Positions 57,437-64,000 of a stretch of 64,000 nt of DNA are shown here, piece after piece. Location: positions 1 through 64,000 of the forward strand of contig DASZHO010000102.1 of assembly GCA_035937795.1 (NCBI GenBank). Reading direction: 5' to 3'. The translations under genes were made by a program, and so were the position numbers. The notes below the pieces were generated by a model, which had not been told where the DNA came from, did no database searches, and saw only the letters and a program-made list of their open reading frames with translations. Origin of the DNA: JAMQPK01 sp035937795 (GTDB taxonomy: Bacteria; Acidobacteriota; Vicinamibacteria; Vicinamibacterales; JAMQPK01). The first letter of the stretch is position 1; each line of letters starts with the position of its first letter.

Positions 57437-58960
57437 ATGACACATCCTTCAAAAATCAAAACCATCGGCGAGCTGCGGCGCGCGCGCGAAGCATCTCCCG
57501 CCGCGTTCCGGCGGCGCTCGGTCAAGAACGAAGTGCGCGACAACCTCATGGAGAAACTGGCCGCGAGCGAGTCGCTGTTTCCCGGCATCATCGGCTACGA
57601 CGAGACGGTGATTCCGCAGCTGGTCAACGCCATCTTGTCGCGTCACAACTTCATCCTGCTGGGCCTGCGCGGCCAGGCCAAGAGCCGCATTCTGCGCGCG
57701 ATGTCGTCGTTGCTCGACGAACTCCTGCCGGCGGTGGCCGGCTGCGAGATCAACGACGACCCGTTCGCGCCGATCTGCGCCTCCTGCCGCAAGCGAATCG
57801 CAGCCGAGGGAGACGACACCCCCGTTACGTGGCTGCCGCGCGAGGCCCGCTATGTGGAAAAACTGGCGACGCCCGACGTCACCATTGCGGACATGCTGGG
57901 CGACATCGACCCCATCAAGGCCGCGCGCAGCGGGCTGCAGCTCTCCGACGAGCTCACCATCCACTACGGGCTACTGCCGCGCGCCAACCGCGGCATCTTC
58001 GCCATCAACGAACTGCCCGACCTCGCCGGCAAGATTCAGGTCGGCCTGTTCAACATCCTGCAGGAAGGCGACGTGCAGATTAAGGGCTATCCGGTTCGCC
58101 TGCCGCTGGATCTGCTGATGGTGTTCACGGCCAACCCGGAAGACTACACGGCGCGCGGCAAGATCATCACGCCGCTGAAGGACCGCATCGGATCGGAGAT
58201 CCGCACGCACTATCCGGCGAGCCGGCACCATGCGATGGCCATCACGGCGCAGGAAGCCTGGCTCGACCGCGCGAAAGAGGGCCAGAAGATCGACGTTCCG
58301 GGCTACGTGCGCGAAGCCGTCGAGGAAATTGCGTTCCAGGCGCGCGCCGATCGGAAGATCGATCGACGCTCGGGCGTGAGCCAGCGGCTGGCGATCACGT
58401 GCCTGGAGAACGTGCTCTCGAACGCGGAACGGCGCGCGCTGGTGAACCGCGAGCATCCGATCGTGGCGCGGATCACCGACGTCTATGCGGCGCTGCCCTC
58501 GATCACCGGCAAGTTCGAGATGGAGTACGAGGGCGAGCTGAAGGGCGCCGACAACGTGGCGCGCGAGCTGATTCGCGCGGCGGTCGCCAGCGTCTTCGCC
58601 GAGCGGTTCGAGGGCGTCGACGTGCGGCGCGTCATCGAGTGGTTCGACCTGGGGGGGACGATGCAATCGGCCGATACGGCGTCGGCCAAAGAACTGCTCG
58701 CGCAGGCCAGAGGCGTGCAGGGCCTCATCGAGCTGGCCGAGCATCTGAAGATCGGGCAGAAAGCGCCCGAGCCGGCGCTGGCATCAGCGGTGGATTTCAT
58801 CCTGGAAGGCCTCTACGCGCAAAAGAAGATCAGCCGGAGCGACGAGCGCGGCTATCACGCCGCCGAGCCGGCGCGGCGGCCGTCAACGCGGGCGACCGAA
58901 CGCGATCTGGACGAGGGCATCCCGATGCCGGGCAGCGGGAAGAAGAAGTACTACAACTGA
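57437..58960 (+). CDS. AAA+ ATPase, magnesium-chelatase/MoxR-like
   Basis: A 507-residue AAA+ protein. Walker A appears in ILLGLRGQAKSRIL, and the Walker B/sensor region in NRGIFAINELPDL, with GDVQIKGYPVRLPLDLLMVFTANPEDYT as in ChlI/MoxR-type ATPases. An extra cysteine pair (CASCRK) lies in an insert. The following gene encodes a VWA protein, and the pair resembles chelatase- or MoxR-VWA complexes that insert metals or remodel proteins. The target is unknown. The 3' end is followed by array L. Confidence 0.88.
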   Translation: MTHPSKIKTIGELRRAREASPAAFRRRSVKNEVRDNLMEKLAASESLFPGIIGYDETVIPQLVNAILSRHNFILLGLRGQAKSRILRAMSSLLDELLPAVAGCEINDDPFAPICASCRKRIAAEGDDTPVTWLPREARYVEKLATPDVTIADMLGDIDPIKAARSGLQLSDELTIHYGLLPRANRGIFAINELPDLAGKIQVGLFNILQEGDVQIKGYPVRLPLDLLMVFTANPEDYTARGKIITPLKDRIGSEIRTHYPASRHHAMAITAQEAWLDRAKEGQKIDVPGYVREAVEEIAFQARADRKIDRRSGVSQRLAITCLENVLSNAERRALVNREHPIVARITDVYAALPSITGKFEMEYEGELKGADNVARELIRAAVASVFAERFEGVDVRRVIEWFDLGGTMQSADTASAKELLAQARGVQGLIELAEHLKIGQKAPEPALASAVDFILEGLYAQKKISRSDERGYHAAEPARRPSTRATERDLDEGIPMPGSGKKKYYN

Positions 58961-59021
58961 GTAAAGTGAAAAGTGAAAAGTTGAAAGTTAAAAGTTAAGT
59001 TAAAAGTCAAAAGTAGAAGGT
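58961..59021 (+). repeat. Heptamer array L: about 9 units of GAAAAGT/TAAAAGT type
   Basis: Nine units (one shortened to 5 bp) between the AAA and VWA genes. The last unit AGAAGGT contains the first two bases of the VWA start codon (GTG 59020), so the array supplies both the AGAAGG ribosome-binding-like sequence and the start. Confidence 0.88.
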
Positions 59022-60366
59022 GAGATTCAGATATTCGAAATACACCGGCGATCTGCTCGATGAGATCGATCTCGACGACCTCGTCGAAAAGCTGTCCGAC
59101 CTGCTGCTGTCGAGCGGGTTTCACTCGCCGTTCGGCGGCATGTACGGCGAGTCGGAAGACGACCGCACGATGCAGGCGCTGCACGACGCCATCATGGACG
59201 CACTATTCAACGGCGGCGTGTTATCGGAAGAAGCGCTCGACCGGCTGATGGGCGATCCCGCGGACGCCGATCAGGCCGACGCCCGATCGAAGCTCGAGCA
59301 GCTCATCCAGGACATCATCGACCGGATGATGGAGGAAGGCTTCATCACCGGCGCACCCGATCTGGAGCCCGAAAAAGCCCATCGCCGCGCGCAGGGCACT
59401 GGCGGCGAGATGGGTCCCGACGCCCCGCCGAGCCGCTTCGAGGTCACGGACAAGAGCCTCGACTTTCTCGGGTACCGCGCGCTGCGCGACCTCCTCGGCT
59501 CGCTCGGGAAGAGCAGCCTCGGCCGGCACGACACGCGCGACCACGCCACGGGCATCGAGACCATCGCGGCGCCAAAGCCCTACGAGTTCGGCGACTCGCT
59601 CAATCTCGATCCAAGCAGCACGGTCCTCAATGCCGTGAAACGATCGTGCGCGGATCGAGCGTCGGGCGCCGGGACCGGGGAGCCGTTCCGGGCGAATCCC
59701 GGGTCCCGAAGCGCGAGTCCCGACACGCCCGTCATCGACATCCAGTATGAAGACCTGATGGTGAGCCAGGGCGAATATCAAAGCTCGTGCGCCACCGTCC
59801 TGATGCTCGACTGCAGCCACAGCATGATTCTCTACGGCGAAGATCGCTTCACACCTGCCAAGCGCGTGGCACTCGCGCTGGCGAATCTCATCCGCCTGCA
59901 GTATCCGGGCGACGCGCTGAATGTGGTGCTGTTTCACGACTCAGCGGAAGAAATCCCGTTACGCGAGCTCGGCCGCGTGCGCGTGGGCCCCTACTACACG
60001 AACACGCGCGAGGGGCTGAAGCTGGCGCGCCGCATCCTCGACCGCCAGCGGAAGGACATGCGGCAGATCATCATGATCACCGACGGCAAGCCGTCGGCGC
60101 TGACGCAGCCGGACGGCCGCATCTACAAGAACGCGTTTGGCCTCGATCCATTCATCGTGTCGGAAACGATCGCCGAGGTCGCCGCGTGCCGCAAGAGCGG
60201 CATCATGATCAACACGTTCATGCTCGCCCGAGATTACGAGCTGGTCGCGTTCGTCCGCCGCGTCGCCGAAATCTGCCGGGGCAAGGCGTACTTCACCACG
60301 CCTTACACGCTGGGACAGTACGTGTTGATGGATTACATGGACAAGAAGACACGGACGATACATTAG
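59020..60366 (+). CDS. VWA-domain protein, partner of the AAA ATPase
   Basis: A 448-residue protein. The N-terminal half is helical and acidic (DEIDLDDLVEKLSDLLLSSG). The C-terminal half, about residues 245-440, is a von Willebrand A domain with the MIDAS motif LDCSHSM (D-x-S-x-S), a threonine in YTNTREG and an aspartate in MITDGKPSA. VWA proteins of this type bind the AAA partner and a substrate in metal-dependent manner. The start is GTG 59020, preceded by AGAAGG from array L. It is coexpressed with the AAA gene. Confidence 0.88.
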   Translation: MRFRYSKYTGDLLDEIDLDDLVEKLSDLLLSSGFHSPFGGMYGESEDDRTMQALHDAIMDALFNGGVLSEEALDRLMGDPADADQADARSKLEQLIQDIIDRMMEEGFITGAPDLEPEKAHRRAQGTGGEMGPDAPPSRFEVTDKSLDFLGYRALRDLLGSLGKSSLGRHDTRDHATGIETIAAPKPYEFGDSLNLDPSSTVLNAVKRSCADRASGAGTGEPFRANPGSRSASPDTPVIDIQYEDLMVSQGEYQSSCATVLMLDCSHSMILYGEDRFTPAKRVALALANLIRLQYPGDALNVVLFHDSAEEIPLRELGRVRVGPYYTNTREGLKLARRILDRQRKDMRQIIMITDGKPSALTQPDGRIYKNAFGLDPFIVSETIAEVAACRKSGIMINTFMLARDYELVAFVRRVAEICRGKAYFTTPYTLGQYVLMDYMDKKTRTIH

Positions 60367-60374
60367 GTGTACCT

Positions 60375-60456
60375 GGAAGGTAAAAGTAAAAAGTGGAAAG
60401 TGGAAAGTGGAAAGTAAAAGTGGAAAGTGAAAAGTAGAAAGTGAAGAGTAGAAGGT
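60375..60456 (+). repeat. Heptamer array M: 12 units of GGAAAGT/AGAAAGT type
   Basis: Twelve units (two of 6 bp) from GGAAGGT to AGAAGGT between the VWA and LON-domain genes. The terminal AGAAGG lies 12 nt before ATG 60468 and may act as its ribosome-binding site. Confidence 0.9.
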
Positions 60457-60467
60457 AACGTCAGAAT

Positions 60468-61100
60468 ATGCTGCCGGCGGAAATCCCGCTCTTTCCGTTG
60501 CCGAACGTGGTGCTGTTCCCCACCGCGCTGCTGCCGCTGCACATCTTCGAGCCTCGATACCGCGCCATGGTGAGCGACGCGCTGGAAGGCGAGCGCTTGA
60601 TCGGGATGGTCATGCTGCGCCCGGGGTGGGAAACCAGGTACGAGGGGAACCCGGCTGTTTACCCCGTCGGATGCGCGGGGTTCATCACGCATGCCGACCG
60701 GCTGCCCGACGGCCGCTACAACATCGTGCTTCGCGGCCTGGAGAAGTTCCGCATCATGCACGAGCGGCGCGCGCGCGATGGCGCGGAGACGTACCGGGTG
60801 GCAGGCGTCGAATCCATCATCGAGGCGGCCGTGCACCGCACCACCGGGGCGCTGAACGACGCGCGCAAGCGGCTCGAACGGTTGATTGCCAAGCGGCTCC
60901 ATCGCACGGCCGACGAAAGCATTCCGAAGGACATCGCGGATGAAGATCTCGTCCATGCGATCGCCCAGCACCTCGAGCCGCTCGAAAAGCAGGCGCTGCT
61001 CGAGTGCGACGGCCTGGCGCACCGCTGCCATACGCTCATCGAGCTGCTCGAGATGCGGATGATGCCGACGGCCCCGGGCGGAAAAACCCGAATGCACTGA
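60468..61100 (+). CDS. LON substrate-binding-domain protein
   Basis: A 210-residue protein with the N-terminal LON (ASCH-like) domain of the LonN type: LPAEIPLFPLPNVVLFPTALLPLHIFEPRYRAM at the start and the helical tail LLEMRMMPT. It lacks protease and ATPase domains. Stand-alone LON-domain proteins are widespread and probably bind peptides; the function is unknown. It ends 65 bp inside the convergent ABC permease gene. Confidence 0.9.
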   Translation: MLPAEIPLFPLPNVVLFPTALLPLHIFEPRYRAMVSDALEGERLIGMVMLRPGWETRYEGNPAVYPVGCAGFITHADRLPDGRYNIVLRGLEKFRIMHERRARDGAETYRVAGVESIIEAAVHRTTGALNDARKRLERLIAKRLHRTADESIPKDIADEDLVHAIAQHLEPLEKQALLECDGLAHRCHTLIELLEMRMMPTAPGGKTRMH

Positions 61101-61947
61101 CCGCCAGGGTCAGAAAGAAGATCAGGCTCGCCGCCAGCACGACTGCTCCGCCGGTCGGCACCAGAAAGCGCGTCGAAATGCCGAGCCCGCCCGCTCCGGC
61201 TACGAACGCCACGACGACGCTCCACATCAGATAGCTGCGAGAATCGCGCGCGATGTTGCGCGCGGCGGCAGCCGGCACCACCACGAGCGCTTCGACCAGC
61301 AGCGCGCCAATCACCTTGATGCCCACAAGAATGGCGATCGTGAGCACGATGGCAAAGAGGTATTCCAGATAGGCCGAGTCGACCCGCCGCGCGGCCGCGA
61401 GCGGCGAGCTGAGGCTGTCGAGCAGGAGGTCGTTGTAGTGGCGCAGCAGAAGGAGCGTCACGTAAATGCCGGCAACCACCAGCAGCGCCAGGTCCTGGTC
61501 GGTCACGGTCAGCAGGCTGCCGAACAGCACGGCTTCAACCTGGTGCACGTTGAATTGACGCGTGACCGCGACAAGCAGGCAGAGCCCGAGGCCGAGCGTG
61601 AGCGCGAGAAACACCCCTATCAGCGTATCGGGCGGCAGCGTCGAGCGGCGCTTCGCGTACACCATTCCGAGCGTGGCAAGCAGACAGAAGCCGAACATGC
61701 CACCATAGGGCGCGTTCAACGGCTCCCCGAGCAGCAGGCCGACGCACACGCCGGTGATGGCGGCCTGCCCGAGCGCGGCGCTGAAAAACGCCATGCGCCG
61801 CGCCACCACGAGATGGCTCAGCCCACCGAGCAGCGGCGCGAGCAGCAGCACGCATATGAATCCGCGAACAAGAAACGCGTACTGAAAGTCCGCCGGCAAC
61901 AGCCCGCGCGCGGCGAGCGAGGCGACCCACGCGTAGAACGGGGTCAT
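61036..61947 (-). CDS. Zinc/manganese-type ABC transporter permease
   Basis: A 303-residue permease of the ZnuB/MntB type with about nine hydrophobic helices (for example AYLEYLFAIVLTIAILVGIKVIGALLVEALVVVPAAAARN). It forms the membrane channel for the adjacent ATPase and substrate-binding protein. The start at 61947 overlaps the ATPase stop codon by 4 bp. The C-terminal low-complexity end (PSASSASRAAR) lies in the region overlapping the LON gene. Confidence 0.9.
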   Translation of the reverse strand: MTPFYAWVASLAARGLLPADFQYAFLVRGFICVLLLAPLLGGLSHLVVARRMAFFSAALGQAAITGVCVGLLLGEPLNAPYGGMFGFCLLATLGMVYAKRRSTLPPDTLIGVFLALTLGLGLCLLVAVTRQFNVHQVEAVLFGSLLTVTDQDLALLVVAGIYVTLLLLRHYNDLLLDSLSSPLAAARRVDSAYLEYLFAIVLTIAILVGIKVIGALLVEALVVVPAAAARNIARDSRSYLMWSVVVAFVAGAGGLGISTRFLVPTGGAVVLAASLIFFLTLAVSAFGFFRPGPSASSASRAAR

Positions 61948-62669
61948 ACGCGCGCCGTCCTCTCGCGAACGCCGAACAGCTGACCGGGCGCCGAGGGGTC
62001 CGACAGCGTGTCGCCGGCCGATCCTTCCGCCACCACGCGCCGATCCAGTACGGTCACTCGATCGGCAAGGCGCCGAAGCTGCACAAAATCGTGCGACACG
62101 ATGACCATCGTCACGCCGCCCTTCAGCGTGAGGAGCGTGTCGTCCAGCCAGCGCGCCGCCGTGTCGTCGAGGCCGCCGGACGGCTCGTCGAGAATCAGGA
62201 GCTCTGGAATGGGATCGAGCGCGTTGGCCAACAGCACGCGCCGCAATTCCCCGCCGGACAACACCGACAGCTGGCGGCCGCCGAATCCACTCAAGCCGAC
62301 GCGATCGAGAAGCAACGAGATCCGGCGGCCCGCGGAGGGCGCCACGCCGAAGCACACCGGCCGCCGCTGGCGCGTCAGCGCGAGGAAATCCGACACCGTC
62401 ACGGGAAGCGTCCGATCGACGTGAAATGCCTGCGGGACGTACCCGATGCGGCCGCTCTCGTTCCAGTGCGCGACGATACGGCCGGTGAACGGAATCTGGC
62501 CGAGGACGGCGGCCAGCAGCGTGGTTTTGCCGGCGCCGTTTGGTCCGACGATGGCGTGCAGCAACCCGCGCCGAACCGAGAACGACACGTTCGACAGCAG
62601 CGTTTCGCTGCCTCGGCGCACGGTGAGGCCGGCAACCTCGAGCAGCGAATCGCTCTCGCCGGGCGTCAT
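61944..62669 (-). CDS. Metal ABC transporter ATP-binding protein
   Basis: A 241-residue ABC ATPase. Walker A is GPNGAGKTTL, the Q-loop VPQAF, the signature LSGGELRRVLLA, Walker B ELLILDEPSGGL, and the switch His in IVSHDF. It powers zinc or manganese uptake with the ZnuB-like permease and ZnuA-like protein. It overlaps the ZnuA-like gene's stop by 4 bp and the permease start, so the three genes are translationally coupled. Confidence 0.94.
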   Translation of the reverse strand: MTPGESDSLLEVAGLTVRRGSETLLSNVSFSVRRGLLHAIVGPNGAGKTTLLAAVLGQIPFTGRIVAHWNESGRIGYVPQAFHVDRTLPVTVSDFLALTRQRRPVCFGVAPSAGRRISLLLDRVGLSGFGGRQLSVLSGGELRRVLLANALDPIPELLILDEPSGGLDDTAARWLDDTLLTLKGGVTMVIVSHDFVQLRRLADRVTVLDRRVVAEGSAGDTLSDPSAPGQLFGVRERTARV

Positions 62670-63592
62670 GCCTCCGTAACCAGCGCGCGAATCATTGTGT
62701 CGACGTTTTTCTGCATCTCGCGCTCGAATTTGTCCGCGGTGAATTGCCCCGACGCGATGTGGCTGATGATGTAGACCTTCACGTGGGCTTCGTCCTGCAG
62801 CACCTTCAACATCTGCGGCGGGAACGTCTCTTCGCTGAAGACAACCTTGATTTTTTCGCGCTGCAGCAGCTTCACCATGTCGCGCAGCTCGCCGGCCGAG
62901 GGGGTCAAACCGTGCGCCGGCTGCACCACGCCCGCCACTTCCAGCCCGAATTCCTGCAGCAGGTAGCCGTAGCCGTCGTGCACCGTCACGACGCGCGTGA
63001 TCTTCGCCTCCGCCAGCTGTGCGGCGGCCTTCGCCTTGATCAGGCGCAACCGCCTGGCATAGTCGGCCGCATTCTGCTGGAGCGCAACGGCGTCCAGGGG
63101 GCGCAACTTCGCTATGGCTCTCTCGATGGCGTAGGTCTGCTGAATGGCGTTGGTAAACGATATGAACGTGTGCGAGTTCACACCCGTGCCGTGCACGGAG
63201 TGAATCTGCGGCGTTTCCTCGTTCACGCGAACCACCACGACGTGCGCGTTGCCCGATGCCTTCAGCATGGGAACAATGAAGTCGTCGTGACCGATGCCGT
63301 TCACCACGATCACATCGAGGTCGACGAGCTTCTTGATGTCTTCGGGCCGCGGCTGATAGTCGCCGGCGTCGATTTCGCCCGGCAGGATCGGACGAACTTC
63401 GTAGCCCGGAAGGTTTCCGACGACGTTCCTGGTCCAGGAGTAGTACGGATGAAGCGTCACGCCGATCTTGAGCGGCCGCGGGGACTGCGACTGAGCGGAC
63501 GCGGATGCAGGTAGAAAGCAGAAAGAAAGTAGAAAGGAGAAAGTGGAAAGGAGAAAGTAACTAGAAGATGTTTTGCAGGTGTTATTGCGCAT
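62666..63592 (-). CDS. ZnuA-like metal-binding periplasmic protein
   Basis: A 308-residue solute-binding protein of the zinc/manganese (cluster A-I) family. Likely metal ligands are His48 (TLHPYYSW), His in NGIGHDDF, a His in TVHDGYGYL, and an Asp/Glu near FSEETFPPQM. The signal peptide is atypical: residues about 12-27 (YFLLSTFSFLLSFCFL) are encoded by heptamer array N read in reverse. No Zur box is visible upstream in the window. Confidence 0.9.
   Translation of the reverse strand: MRNNTCKTSSSYFLLSTFSFLLSFCFLPASASAQSQSPRPLKIGVTLHPYYSWTRNVVGNLPGYEVRPILPGEIDAGDYQPRPEDIKKLVDLDVIVVNGIGHDDFIVPMLKASGNAHVVVVRVNEETPQIHSVHGTGVNSHTFISFTNAIQQTYAIERAIAKLRPLDAVALQQNAADYARRLRLIKAKAAAQLAEAKITRVVTVHDGYGYLLQEFGLEVAGVVQPAHGLTPSAGELRDMVKLLQREKIKVVFSEETFPPQMLKVLQDEAHVKVYIISHIASGQFTADKFEREMQKNVDTMIRALVTEA
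63513..63558 (+). repeat. Heptamer array N: about 6 units of AGAAAGT type, inside a gene
   Basis: Units AGAAAGC, AGAAAGA, AGAAAGG, AGAAAGT, GGAAAGG, AGAAAGT with one 4-bp interruption. It lies inside the ZnuA-like CDS, where the reverse strand reads as Leu/Ser/Phe-rich signal-peptide core. Confidence 0.85.
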
Positions 63593-64000
63593 AGGTTCCT
63601 ATCAGCCACTGCGTCCAACCTTCGTTCTGCGGGAGCGGCGTGACCGCAAAGCCGGTGGCGCGCGATTTTTCCGGCACCTGCCAAATAGACACGTGCAGCG
63701 TCGTCCCATCCGGAAGCCGATGATGGGTCTCGTCGTTCGGCGCTGGATCCGGCGGCGCTCCAGCCTCCGGCTCGATCACCAGAAGCAGCCACGCCGATGC
63801 GGACGGCGTGGACGGGATGCCGACGTAATTCACGGTCGTCCCCTGCACGAGGGTCGTCCACCGGTACGTGGCATCCTTGCGCGTGGGATCCGGCGCGAAC
63901 GGCGGAATGCCTTGGGCCGCCAGCGCGGCGGCATCCGGCCACCGCCCGCTCGTGGCGCGAGCACGCTCGGCCTCGAGGAGTCCTTCGCGGAGCTCGCGGA
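63582..64000 (-). CDS. Hypothetical protein, runs off the window
   Basis: The frame is open from the window edge to the TAA stop, at least 139 residues; the 5' end is missing. Internal GTG 63848 could be read as a start, but protein-like sequence continues beyond it (GIPPFAPDPTRKDATYRWTTLVQG). Readable features are a beta-rich middle (SAWLLLVIEPEAG) and aromatic C-terminal part (EGWTQWLIGTYAQ). It overlaps the ZnuA-like start by 11 bp, so it is the first visible gene of the zinc transporter operon. No family was recognised. Confidence 0.7.
   Translation of the reverse strand, partial: RELREGLLEAERARATSGRWPDAAALAAQGIPPFAPDPTRKDATYRWTTLVQGTTVNYVGIPSTPSASAWLLLVIEPEAGAPPDPAPNDETHHRLPDGTTLHVSIWQVPEKSRATGFAVTPLPQNEGWTQWLIGTYAQ

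Noticed and set aside
60363..61097. 244-residue minus-strand frame through array M and the LON gene
   Set aside because: The array part reads as a spurious Leu/Phe/His-rich tail, and the rest is antisense to the LON-domain gene.

Overview
The window is a GC-rich, gene-dense stretch of bacterial chromosome with about 66 protein genes on both strands. I see no rRNA or tRNA genes, no insertion sequence, no phage genes and no CRISPR array. The gene content points to a Gram-negative, aerobic or respiring soil-type bacterium: outer-membrane barrels, TlpA and SCO proteins, c-type cytochromes, complex I subunits, a homodimeric pyruvate dehydrogenase, DUF5777 barrels and CHRD proteins. My best guess is Acidobacteriota, near Vicinamibacteria. 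That placement is inferred from gene repertoire and was not checked by any search.

Layout. 0.4-1.6 kb: a glycine-rich RRM protein behind a long hairpin leader, coupled to a stand-alone LigD-type 3'-phosphoesterase. 1.6-8.4 kb: YvcK, a TPM/LemA pair, and a tightly overlapping trio (PH-like/diheme cytochrome fusion, polytopic membrane protein, YheT hydrolase). 8.5-14.9 kb: DUF72, a second RRM gene, a HbpS/GlcG-like protein, a LeuA-like synthase, a copper-domain SCO protein and small genes. 15-23 kb: a TlpA/anti-sigma/ECF-sigma operon, a 1026-residue protease/propeller/barrel protein, a thioesterase and a TPR-retropepsin. 22.6-23.9 kb: NuoI, NuoB and a ferredoxin. 23.9-30.6 kb: an overlapping barrel/cupredoxin/histidine kinase/NtrC-type regulator operon, then a blue-copper lipoprotein with a DUF5777 barrel. 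30.6-35.5 kb: a carbamoyltransferase cluster (ferritin-like, NodU-type, DUF5989, methyltransferase) with a divergent SGNH-like protein. 35.5-40.4 kb: a second DUF5777 set and copper-flavoured lipoproteins and barrels. 40.4-50.8 kb: M61 peptidase, UPF0173 hydrolase, LipA, and the aceE-aceF-lpd-UDG operon. 50.3-57.2 kb: cytochrome c, HupE-like protein, and a membrane-stress cluster (XRE regulator, NfeD, flotillin, PspA, CPBP protease). 57.4-64 kb: an AAA/VWA pair, a LON-domain protein and a zinc-type ABC transporter.

Two themes run across the window. First, copper and redox proteins recur: an SCO protein with a CusF-like domain, three cupredoxins, a BNR lipoprotein with a CusF-like domain, and several cytochromes. 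Second, at least 14 gene borders carry tandem arrays with a 7-bp period. There are three sequence families: RRAAAGT, GGGCTCT/CAGGGCT and AGTCGAC/AGTCGTT. The 13 orientable arrays all lie in the same direction whatever the gene orientation, and several encode protein ends, including a signal-peptide core and a basic heptad-repeat N-terminus. Many genes lack a Shine-Dalgarno sequence and carry a TANNNT-like -10 box 6-9 nt before the start codon, which suggests frequent leaderless transcription.
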